Source: Bradyrhizobium sp. (GTDB lineage: Bacteria > Pseudomonadota > Alphaproteobacteria > Rhizobiales > Xanthobacteraceae). From it: 5,363 nucleotides of DNA. The stretch is from positions 1-5,363 of the forward strand of contig JAICIT010000227.1 in NCBI GenBank assembly GCA_025960445.1, given 5' to 3'. Position numbers and translations under genes: made by a program. The stretch's first letter is position 1; the number at the start of each line of letters is the position of its first letter. Below the pieces are notes generated by a model, which worked only from the letters and a program-made list of their open reading frames with translations, ran no database searches and was not told the origin of the DNA. This document shows positions 1 through 5,363 of this stretch, piece after piece.

Positions 1-426
1 CTGATCTTTATCGATTACGCGCATAAGCCGGACGCGCTCGCGAAAGCGCTGCAGGCATTGAGGCCGTACACCAGGCGCAGGCTCGTCGTCGTGTTTGGCG
101 CGGGCGGTGACCGCGACGCCGGCAAACGTCCGCTGATGGGCGCGATTGCCGCCGAAAACGCCGACAGCATTATTATCACCGACGATAATCCGCGAAGCGA
201 AAATCCGGCAAGCATCCGTGCGGCAATCCTGAAGTCCGCAAATGGCGCGCAGGAGATTGCCGACCGTGCCGAGGCGATCCGCAACGCGGTCGGCTCGCTC
301 CAGGAGGGCGATGTGCTGTTGATTGCCGGCAAAGGTCACGAGACCGGGCAAATCATCGGAGACCGTACCCTGCCGTTCAGCGATCACGACGCTGTTGCCG
401 CAGCGCTGGCGCCGAGGGTCGCATGA
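1..426 (+). CDS. murE: UDP-N-acetylmuramoyl-tripeptide synthetase MurE (meso-DAP-adding), 3' end only
   Basis: Cytoplasmic ATP-dependent Mur ligase that adds the third stem-peptide residue to UDP-MurNAc-L-Ala-D-Glu. The reading frame is open from base 1, so the start is upstream; 141 C-terminal residues of a family usually near 490 are present, mainly the C-terminal ligand-binding domain. Visible motifs, numbered from the window edge: DYAHKPD (5-11), [11 protein letters not shown] (33-43), TDDNPRSE (60-67) and GKGHE (110-114). In this family DNPR is the signature for meso-diaminopimelate rather than lysine as the added amino acid, as expected for a Gram-negative cell. The ATP-binding P-loop and carbamylated lysine lie outside the window. 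The TGA stop overlaps the murF ATG, implying translational coupling. Nothing looks broken. Identification is very secure. Confidence 0.97.
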   Translation: MIFIDYAHKPDALAKALQALRPYTRRRLVVVFGAGGDRDAGKRPLMGAIAAENADSIIITDDNPRSENPASIRAAILKSANGAQEIADRAEAIRNAVGSLQEGDVLLIAGKGHETGQIIGDRTLPFSDHDAVAAALAPRVA

Positions 427-1805
427 GCGCGCCGCCGCTGTGGACGATTGCAGAAGTCGCCCGGGCGTTAGACCTGCCCGGAACATTTCCTGAGACAAGC
501 ATCGACTTCGTCACGCAGGACAGTCGGCTGGTAAAGCCGGGAAGCCTGTTCGTCGCATTGAGCGGAAAACCGAGCGGAGGCTTTGTTTCGAGTTTCGCCA
601 GCGAGCGCGACGGATGGGAGTTTGCGGCCAACGCAGAGACGGCTGGCGCGGTTGCGATGATTGTCCCGCACCGCATCGAAGGCGTAAGCGTGCCTCAGCT
701 TGTGGTAAAGGACACGCTGCTGGATGGGCTGTGGGCATTGGCGCGAACGGCGCGGGCCCGATTCAAAAATCCGGTGATAGGACTGACCGGCAGCGCCGGC
801 AAAACCAGCACCAAGGAATTCATCGCCGCCTATCCGAACGCGTACGCCAGCCCGAGCAGCTTCAACAATTTCTGGGGCGTGCCGCTGACGCTGTGCAACG
901 CTGACCCCCAGGCAACGCTGTGGGTGGTTGAAATGGGCATGAACCAGGCCGGCGAGATTTTGCGATTGAGCAAGCTGGCCCAACCAACCATCGCGATGGT
1001 CGTGAATGTAGAGCCGGTGCATCTCGAAAAGCTCGGCAGCCTCGAAGCCATCAGGCAGGAAAAAATAAGCATCACGCGCGGCTTGCCCGAAGATGGCGTG
1101 CTTGTGTTGCCGGCGGGAATCGATGCGCCGGAATGGGTCGGCAGAGTTCTTCGGTTTGGGGTCGACGCCGAGGTGAAGGAGTTGAGCCATACGGCTCGTG
1201 GCGAGAGCTGGCACGTGTCGGCCGAAATATGCGGCAACCAGCTTGAGTTTACGCTCACGCCCGGTGCGCCGCACCGCCTGCAGAATGCATTGGCGGCGCT
1301 GGCCTCCGTGCACGCCGCCGGCCTCGATGCAAGGAGACTGGCAGAAAAGCTCGGCGATGTCGGGATCATGAGCGGGCGCGGCGTGGAGCAAGCAGCGGGC
1401 GGAGCGATCCTGATTGACGACAGCTTCAATGGCAATCCGGCGAGCATGGTGGCGGCACTGGAGAGCTTGAAAGCGCGCTCGATGAACAATGGCCGCCGTA
1501 TCGCGATTTTGGGCGACATGCTCGAGCTTGGGGTTGATGCGCCGGCCTATCACGAAGCGTTGGCCGAACATCTGCCCGGAATTGATGGCGTCTACTGCGT
1601 CGGTCCGTTGATGCGCCATTTGTACGACCTGTTACCGGTCGGCAAAGGTCTCGGTTGGCATGAAAATCCAGCGACGCTCGAACCCCGGGAGATCGCCGCG
1701 TTGCTGAAAAGCGGCGATGTCGTGGTGGTGAAGGGCAGCAAGAAAATGTTCTGGGTGAACAGGTTCGTGCCGAGGCTTGTGGCCGCTTTGCAAGCAAAGG
1801 CCTAA
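423..1805 (+). CDS. murF: UDP-N-acetylmuramoyl-tripeptide--D-alanyl-D-alanine ligase MurF
   Basis: Cytoplasmic Mur ligase that joins D-Ala-D-Ala to UDP-MurNAc-tripeptide, completing the pentapeptide precursor. Its 460 residues match the usual family length (about 450-480). Motifs: [14 protein letters not shown] in the N-terminal UDP-binding domain (33-46), P-loop TGSAGKTST (122-130), NNFWGVPLT (148-156), [10 protein letters not shown] (170-179), K214 as the likely carbamylated lysine, [10 protein letters not shown] (284-293), SGRG (317-320), [11 protein letters not shown] (332-342), LGDMLELG (363-370) and VKGSKKM (437-443). The ATG at 423 overlaps the murE stop and has GAGGG at 414-418 four bases upstream. 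Oddities: the helix after the P-loop is about four residues shorter than in E. coli MurF, the usual K-x-E-I reads K-I-S-I (214-217), and the usual N-x-D after the central domain reads P-A-G-I-D (230-234). It looks more divergent from rhizobial relatives than its neighbours do. The core catalytic motifs are intact, so I infer a working enzyme. Confidence 0.95.
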   Translation: MSAPPLWTIAEVARALDLPGTFPETSIDFVTQDSRLVKPGSLFVALSGKPSGGFVSSFASERDGWEFAANAETAGAVAMIVPHRIEGVSVPQLVVKDTLLDGLWALARTARARFKNPVIGLTGSAGKTSTKEFIAAYPNAYASPSSFNNFWGVPLTLCNADPQATLWVVEMGMNQAGEILRLSKLAQPTIAMVVNVEPVHLEKLGSLEAIRQEKISITRGLPEDGVLVLPAGIDAPEWVGRVLRFGVDAEVKELSHTARGESWHVSAEICGNQLEFTLTPGAPHRLQNALAALASVHAAGLDARRLAEKLGDVGIMSGRGVEQAAGGAILIDDSFNGNPASMVAALESLKARSMNNGRRIAILGDMLELGVDAPAYHEALAEHLPGIDGVYCVGPLMRHLYDLLPVGKGLGWHENPATLEPREIAALLKSGDVVVVKGSKKMFWVNRFVPRLVAALQAKA

Positions 1806-1866
1806 CACAAGTTGAAGTCATTGCCCGCTGGTTGGTCTTCCCATGAGAAAGCGGGGCGAGTATTCC

Positions 1867-1921
1867 GGTACACTGGACGCGCTGGCAGTTCCGCGATTCG
1901 CGCCGGCGATGCCAGTGTGCC
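1867..1921 (+). other. Long imperfect hairpin in the murF-mraY gap
   Basis: Read as RNA, bases 1867-1876 pair with 1912-1921 (10 bp, one U-G wobble at 1869/1919). After a symmetric 3x3 internal loop, 1880-1886 pair with 1902-1908 (7 bp, one U-G wobble at 1883/1905), and 1893-1895 can pair with 1899-1901 as a small cap. This gives about 20 base pairs over 55 bases. No T-run follows, so it is not a factor-independent terminator. It could be a structured leader for mraY, a processing site, or a copy of a dispersed palindromic repeat. The pairing is directly visible; any function is inference. Confidence 0.5.
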
Positions 1922-1942
1922 AAAGGATCGTTCCGCTCGAAC

Positions 1943-2026
1943 ATGAAATGCGAATACGAAATTGACGGCGAATGCCCTGCCAAGCGCTTTGCCGTCAAAA
2001 CCGCACTCGACGCCGCCGCGGCATAG
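1943..2026 (+). other. Doubtful 27-codon open reading frame just upstream of mraY
   Basis: ATG at 1943 opens 27 codons ending in TAG at 2024-2026, nine bases before the mraY ATG and in the same frame as mraY. The peptide starts MKCEYEIDGECPAKRF and ends in an alanine run; it contains two cysteines (residues 3 and 11). The only Shine-Dalgarno-like match is AAAGGA at 1922-1927, about 15 bases upstream, which is too far for a good site. Third-position GC is lower than in the flanking genes. I do not recognise the peptide. It could be a leader peptide coupled to mraY, a remnant of an older sequence, or chance. Confidence 0.2.
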
Positions 2027-2028
2027 GG
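2025..2028 (+). promoter_or_regulatory. Ribosome binding site of mraY
   Basis: AGGG lies seven bases before the ATG at 2036 and supports that start over the overlapping out-of-frame ATG at 2032. It overlaps the stop codon of the small upstream frame, so ribosomes finishing there would release on the mraY binding site. Confidence 0.6.
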
Positions 2029-2035
2029 CGAATGG

Positions 2036-3142
2036 ATGTTTTACTGGCTGATTGATCTTTCCAACACGATTCCCGGCATGAGCGTGTTCCGGACGTTTCT
2101 GAACGTGTTTCGTTACATCACTTTTCGCACCGGCGGGGCGATGGTGACGGGAGCATTGTTCGTCTTCCTATTCGGTCCGTGGATCATCGACCATTTGCGG
2201 CTTCGCCAAGGCAAGGGCCAGCCGATCCGTTCCGACGGTCCGCAGTCGCACCTCGTCACCAAGATAGGCACGCCTACCATGGGCGGGCTGATGATCCTGT
2301 CCGGCCTGGTCGTGTCGACTCTGCTGTGGGCCAATCCGCTCAATCCGTATGTCTGGATCGTGCTCGCGGTAACCTTGGGCTTCGGCTTCGTCGGCTTCTA
2401 CGACGACTACCTGAAGGTGACAAAACAGAGCCATAGCGGTTTCGCCGGGCGGGTCCGCCTTGCAATGGAAGCGGTGATAGCGCTCGCCGCCTGTTATGCG
2501 CTGGTGCGGCTCGGACGCGACCCGTTCTCCACTTCGCTGGTGATTCCATTCTTCAAAGACATCGCGCTGAACTTTGGCTGGTTCTTCATGGTGTTCGGCG
2601 CGTTTATCATTGTCGGCGCCGGCAACGCGGTCAATCTCACCGATGGTCTCGACGGCCTCGCAATCGTGCCGGTCATGATCGCGGCCGCGAGCTTCGGCCT
2701 GATCTCGTATCTCGCCGGCAACGCGGTGTTCTCGGATTACCTGCAGATCAATTATGTTGCCGGAACCGGCGAACTAGCGGTGCTGTGTGGCGCGGTGCTC
2801 GGCGCCGGACTCGGATTCCTCTGGTTCAATGCGCCACCGGCCTCCATTTTCATGGGCGATACGGGTTCGCTTGCGCTCGGCGGGATGCTCGGCTCGGTCG
2901 CGGTCGCAGTCAAACACGAGATCGTCCTGGCCGTGATCGGCGGGTTGTTCGTTCTGGAAGCGGTTTCGGTGATCGTGCAGGTGGTTTCGTTCAAGCTTAC
3001 CGGCAAACGCGTGTTCCGTATGGCGCCCATCCATCATCATTTCGAGCAACTGGGCTGGACCGAACCGCAGATCGTGATCCGGTTCTGGATCATCTCGGTG
3101 ATGCTGGCCTTGGCCGGTCTCTCGACGCTGAAATTGCGGTGA
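2036..3142 (+). CDS. mraY: Phospho-N-acetylmuramoyl-pentapeptide-transferase MraY
   Basis: Integral inner-membrane enzyme that transfers phospho-MurNAc-pentapeptide from UDP to undecaprenyl phosphate, forming lipid I, the first membrane step of peptidoglycan synthesis. The 368 residues are close to the family norm (about 360) and are dominated by hydrophobic segments consistent with the known ten-helix topology. Motifs: KIGTPTMGG (76-84), the Mg-binding pair in FYDDYLK (D123, D124), [13 protein letters not shown] (197-209), [11 protein letters not shown] (273-283, catalytic-site D275) and the C-terminal PIHHHFE (331-337), all intact. The start at 2036 gives the N-terminus [10 protein letters not shown], typical of the Bradyrhizobium group from memory, with AGGG seven bases upstream. 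It follows murF after an unusually long 230-base gap and precedes murD by 52 bases. It has no signal peptide, as expected. No oddity in the protein itself. Confidence 0.98.
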   Translation: MFYWLIDLSNTIPGMSVFRTFLNVFRYITFRTGGAMVTGALFVFLFGPWIIDHLRLRQGKGQPIRSDGPQSHLVTKIGTPTMGGLMILSGLVVSTLLWANPLNPYVWIVLAVTLGFGFVGFYDDYLKVTKQSHSGFAGRVRLAMEAVIALAACYALVRLGRDPFSTSLVIPFFKDIALNFGWFFMVFGAFIIVGAGNAVNLTDGLDGLAIVPVMIAAASFGLISYLAGNAVFSDYLQINYVAGTGELAVLCGAVLGAGLGFLWFNAPPASIFMGDTGSLALGGMLGSVAVAVKHEIVLAVIGGLFVLEAVSVIVQVVSFKLTGKRVFRMAPIHHHFEQLGWTEPQIVIRFWIISVMLALAGLSTLKLR

Positions 3143-3194
3143 GCGTGTTGCGCCGGGACCGCTGTTCGCTGCCGGGAATAACGGATTTCAGGTC

Positions 3195-4595
3195 ATGATC
3201 CCCGTCACTTGCTTTGCGGGAAAGACAGTTGCCGTGTTCGGCCTCGGCGGCTCCGGGCTGGCAAGCTGTCACGCGCTCAAGGCAGGCGGGGCCGAAGTGA
3301 TCGCCAGCGACGACGGGATCGACAGGCTCGCTGAAGCTGCTCGCGCCGGGTTTGTTACCGCGGATTTGCGAACCGTGTCCTGGTCCAATTTCGCCGCTTT
3401 GGTGCTGACGCCCGGCGCGCCACTCACTCACCCCGCGCCGCACTGGACCGTGCTGGCGGCGCAACAAGCCGGCGTCGAGGTGATCGGCGACATCGAATTG
3501 TTTTGCCGCGAACGACGCCGTCATGCCCCGAATGCGCCCTTCGTCGCCATCACCGGTACCAACGGCAAATCGACGACGACCGCGCTGATTGCGCACCTGA
3601 TGCGCGTCGCTGGCTATGACACCCAGATGGGCGGCAATATCGGCACCGCGATCTTGTCGCTGGAGCCGCCCCTCGACGGGCGGGTGCACGTCATCGAGAT
3701 GTCGTCCTATCAGATTGATCTTGCGCCATCGCTTGATCCATCGGTCGGCATCCTGCTCAACATCAGCGAAGACCACATCGATCGCCACGGCACGCTTGAG
3801 CATTACGCCGAAGTGAAAGAGCGCCTTGTCGCCGGCGTCCAGAAACAGGGCACCGCGATCGTCAGTGTCGATGATGACTGGAGCCGCAACACAGCCGACC
3901 GGATTGCGCAGGCTGGCCAGCGCGTAGTGCGCGTTTCAGTCAAAAGCGCGCTCGCAGACGGCATCTATGTCGAGCGCGAGACCATTTGGCGTGCCGCGGG
4001 GGGCGCCCGCAACGAGATTGCGCATATTGGCGGCATCGGTTCGCTGCGTGGTCTTCACAATGCCCAGAATGCGGCCTGCGCTTCCGCCTGCGCGCTGGCG
4101 CTTGGGCTTTCAACCGAAACACTCCAGAACGGTCTGCGGAGCTTTCCTGGTCTGGCGCATCGCATGGAACAGGTCGGCCGTCGCAATGACGTGCTGTTTG
4201 TGAACGACTCGAAGGGCACCAATGCGGACGCGGCGGCGCACGCGCTGTCCTCGTTCGCCGACATTTTCTGGATCGCGGGTGGCAAGCCGAAGCTTGGCGG
4301 CATCACAAGCCTGGCGGAATACTTTCCGCGCATCCGCAAAGCCTATCTGATCGGGGAAGCCGCCGAAGAGTTTGCGCTCACGCTCGATGGTTCGGTGCCG
4401 CACGAGATATCGAAAACACTCGAGGTCGCGGTCGCCAATGCGGCGCGCGATGCGGAAGCATCACGGCTTTCCGATGCGGTGGTGCTGCTGTCGCCCGCCT
4501 GTGCCTCGTTTGACCAGTACCGTAACTTTGAAATCCGGGGCGAGCGATTCCGCGAGCTCGTCAACGCGCTGCCCGGAATCATGCAGGTGGTGTGA
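3195..4595 (+). CDS. murD: UDP-N-acetylmuramoyl-L-alanine--D-glutamate ligase MurD
   Basis: Cytoplasmic Mur ligase that adds D-glutamate to UDP-MurNAc-L-alanine, the second stem-peptide residue. It has 466 residues; family members run about 440-470. Domains in order: N-terminal Rossmann-like UDP-binding domain with GLGGSG (16-21) and TPGAP (72-76); central ATPase with P-loop GTNGKST (121-127), GGNIG (146-150), EMSSYQ (168-173) and [11 protein letters not shown] (189-199); K208 in YAEVKER, in the position of the carbamylated lysine of E. coli MurD (K198); GLHNAQNA (286-293); HRME (322-325); and C-terminal domain with NDSKGTN (337-343), AGGKPK (361-366) and [17 protein letters not shown] (433-449). 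The ATG at 3195 gives an N-terminus leading straight into the first beta strand; the Shine-Dalgarno signal is weak (GGA at 3183-3185, nine bases upstream). All key residues are present. Confidence 0.98.
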   Translation: MIPVTCFAGKTVAVFGLGGSGLASCHALKAGGAEVIASDDGIDRLAEAARAGFVTADLRTVSWSNFAALVLTPGAPLTHPAPHWTVLAAQQAGVEVIGDIELFCRERRRHAPNAPFVAITGTNGKSTTTALIAHLMRVAGYDTQMGGNIGTAILSLEPPLDGRVHVIEMSSYQIDLAPSLDPSVGILLNISEDHIDRHGTLEHYAEVKERLVAGVQKQGTAIVSVDDDWSRNTADRIAQAGQRVVRVSVKSALADGIYVERETIWRAAGGARNEIAHIGGIGSLRGLHNAQNAACASACALALGLSTETLQNGLRSFPGLAHRMEQVGRRNDVLFVNDSKGTNADAAAHALSSFADIFWIAGGKPKLGGITSLAEYFPRIRKAYLIGEAAEEFALTLDGSVPHEISKTLEVAVANAARDAEASRLSDAVVLLSPACASFDQYRNFEIRGERFRELVNALPGIMQVV

Positions 4596-4668
4596 GCAGT
4601 ACCGCCTGAGCCTGCCAGGGACGACCTGCAAAAAGATTACCGGCCCCATTAACACTTCGGAAATCATC

Positions 4669-4712
4669 ATGGGCGAGCAATGGGCAAACCCTTGCCCATT
4701 TGGGACGCCCGT
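4669..4712 (+). promoter_or_regulatory. Nested hairpin framing the ftsW ribosome binding site
   Basis: A perfect 9-bp stem pairs 4679-4687 with 4692-4700 around a four-base ACCC loop. Outside it, 4669-4675 can pair with 4706-4712 (7 bp including one U-G), leaving GGGA (4702-4705) in the internal loop and ending at the base before the ftsW ATG. This geometry could modulate ribosome access. It is not a terminator: only three T residues follow the inner stem. Pairing is seen in sequence; the regulatory role is inferred. Confidence 0.45.
4702..4705 (+). promoter_or_regulatory. Ribosome binding site of ftsW
   Basis: GGGA sits seven bases before the ATG at 4713 and decides in favour of that start. 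An in-frame ATG at 4680 would add eleven residues but lies inside the hairpin stem, with its nearest purine-rich tract (GGGCGAG, 4671-4677) only two bases away. Confidence 0.6.
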
Positions 4713-5363
4713 ATGCTCTCCCGTGAACAACGCAACCCGCTAAGCGAATGGTGGTGGACCGTGGACCGCCTGCAGCTTGGGGCGATCTTTTCGCTGATCC
4801 TGGGCGGCATCATTCTGTCGCTCGCGGCGAGCCCGCCTGTGGCGACCCGGATCGGGCTTGATCCCTTCCATTTTTTCAACCGCCACGTCCTGTTTCTTTT
4901 GCCTTCCTTCATCGTGCTGATCGGCGTGTCGTTTTTGTCGCCCCGCCAGATCCGGCGCACCGCGCTGATTGTTTTCGCGGTCAGTATCGCGCTGATCGTC
5001 GCGACGCTGCTGGTCGGCCCGGAGGTCAAGGGCTCGCGACGGTGGATCACGTTGATCGGCGTCAACATCCAGGCTTCCGAATCCGCCAAGCCTGCCTTCG
5101 TGGTGCTCGCGGCCTGGCTGTTTGCGGAATCGGCGAGGCGGCCTGAAATGCCGGCGACATCGATTGCGCTGGTACTGCTGCTGACTCTGGTGTCGCTGCT
5201 GGTGATGGAGCCCGACTTCGGGCAGACCATGCTGATCCTGATGGTCTGGGGCGCGCTGTTCTTCATCGCGGGAATGCGGATGTTCTGGGTGTTGGGCCTT
5301 GCGGGAGCGGCGAGCGCCGGCCTGTTCGGAGCCTATCTTCTGGTGCCGCACGTCGCCGGCCGC
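4713..5363 (+). CDS. ftsW: Septal peptidoglycan glycosyltransferase FtsW (SEDS family), 5' part only
   Basis: Polytopic inner-membrane enzyme of the SEDS family that polymerises lipid II glycan strands at the division septum together with FtsI. The first 217 codons are present, of a protein usually about 380-400 residues; the frame is still open at the window edge. After a short cytoplasmic N-terminus (MLSREQRNPLSEWWWTVD) there are about seven hydrophobic segments, near residues 22-41, 58-77, 82-102, 125-140, 148-166, 169-187 and 190-213. SEDS landmarks: GSRRWI (107-112), the QASESAKPAF region (120-129) and MEPDFGQ (165-171). Position 124 is serine where FtsW/RodA proteins normally carry F or L (E-F/L-x-K). 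RodA is the main alternative, but the position after murD in the dcw cluster argues for FtsW. Start chosen on GGGA at 4702-4705 and on the N-terminus, which from memory resembles FtsW of the Bradyrhizobium group. Confidence 0.95.
   Translation, partial: MLSREQRNPLSEWWWTVDRLQLGAIFSLILGGIILSLAASPPVATRIGLDPFHFFNRHVLFLLPSFIVLIGVSFLSPRQIRRTALIVFAVSIALIVATLLVGPEVKGSRRWITLIGVNIQASESAKPAFVVLAAWLFAESARRPEMPATSIALVLLLTLVSLLVMEPDFGQTMLILMVWGALFFIAGMRMFWVLGLAGAASAGLFGAYLLVPHVAGR

Noticed and set aside
468..1619. Long open frame on the - strand opposite murF (383 codons)
   Set aside because: Entirely antisense to a clear murF; translation is rich in R, H, Q and A with no recognisable domain, typical of a GC-rich shadow frame.
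1824..1855. CCCGCT/AGCGGG inverted repeat just after murF, considered as a terminator
   Set aside because: Six base pairs with a 20-base loop and no T-run; too weak to call.
1843..1965. 40-codon + strand frame starting MRKRGEYSGT in the murF-mraY gap
   Set aside because: No ribosome binding site before the ATG, runs through the hairpin, unbiased codon use, and overlaps the other short frame; no recognisable protein.
3090..3803. 237-codon - strand frame opposite the mraY end and murD
   Set aside because: Antisense to two well-supported genes, no family resemblance; shadow frame.
4616..4634. CAGG/CCTG stem followed by an A-run after murD, considered as a terminator
   Set aside because: Only four base pairs and the tail is A, not T, on the coding strand; ftsW continues in the same direction.
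4637..4653. CtrA-like site TTAC-N8-TTAAC upstream of ftsW
   Set aside because: CtrA sites in alphaproteobacteria use TTAA-N7-TTAA; here the first half is imperfect and the spacing is eight, so chance is as likely.
4667..5351. Two overlapping - strand frames (about 200 codons each) opposite ftsW
   Set aside because: The + strand carries an unmistakable FtsW; the antisense products are low-complexity, arginine/serine or arginine/glutamine rich, with no family match.

Overview
The window is a stretch of the dcw (division and cell wall) cluster from a high-GC alphaproteobacterium. From top-of-memory resemblance, MraY, MurD and FtsW look most like those of the Bradyrhizobium/Rhodopseudomonas group (Nitrobacteraceae, order Hyphomicrobiales). 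No alignment could be run, so this placement is a judgement. All genes lie on the + strand in the order murE (3' end) - murF - mraY - murD - ftsW (5' end), which is the standard order in these bacteria.

Layout: 1-426 is the C-terminal domain of MurE. 423-1805 is murF, coupled to murE by an ATGA overlap. 1806-2035 is a 230-base gap with no convincing gene; it holds a long imperfect hairpin and a 27-codon open frame that shares the mraY frame and ends one TAG before it. 2036-3142 is mraY. 3143-3194 is a 52-base spacer. 3195-4595 is murD. 4596-4712 is a 117-base leader containing a nested hairpin directly before the ftsW start. 4713-5363 is the first 217 codons of ftsW, cut by the window edge.

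How the genes work together: MurD adds D-glutamate to UDP-MurNAc-L-Ala, MurE adds the third residue (meso-diaminopimelate, as its DNPR motif indicates), and MurF adds D-Ala-D-Ala, giving UDP-MurNAc-pentapeptide in the cytoplasm. MraY moves the phospho-MurNAc-pentapeptide onto undecaprenyl phosphate, making lipid I at the inner membrane. FtsW is the septal SEDS glycosyltransferase that polymerises the finished lipid II during division. No promoter or factor-independent terminator is evident, which fits one long polycistronic transcript entered from upstream.

This is mostly an ordinary housekeeping region and I see no new defence, mobile or biosynthetic system. The points worth a second look are: the structured murF-mraY gap, a MurF that looks more divergent than its neighbours, a hairpin that frames the ftsW ribosome binding site, and a one-base F/L-to-S change in a normally conserved FtsW motif.
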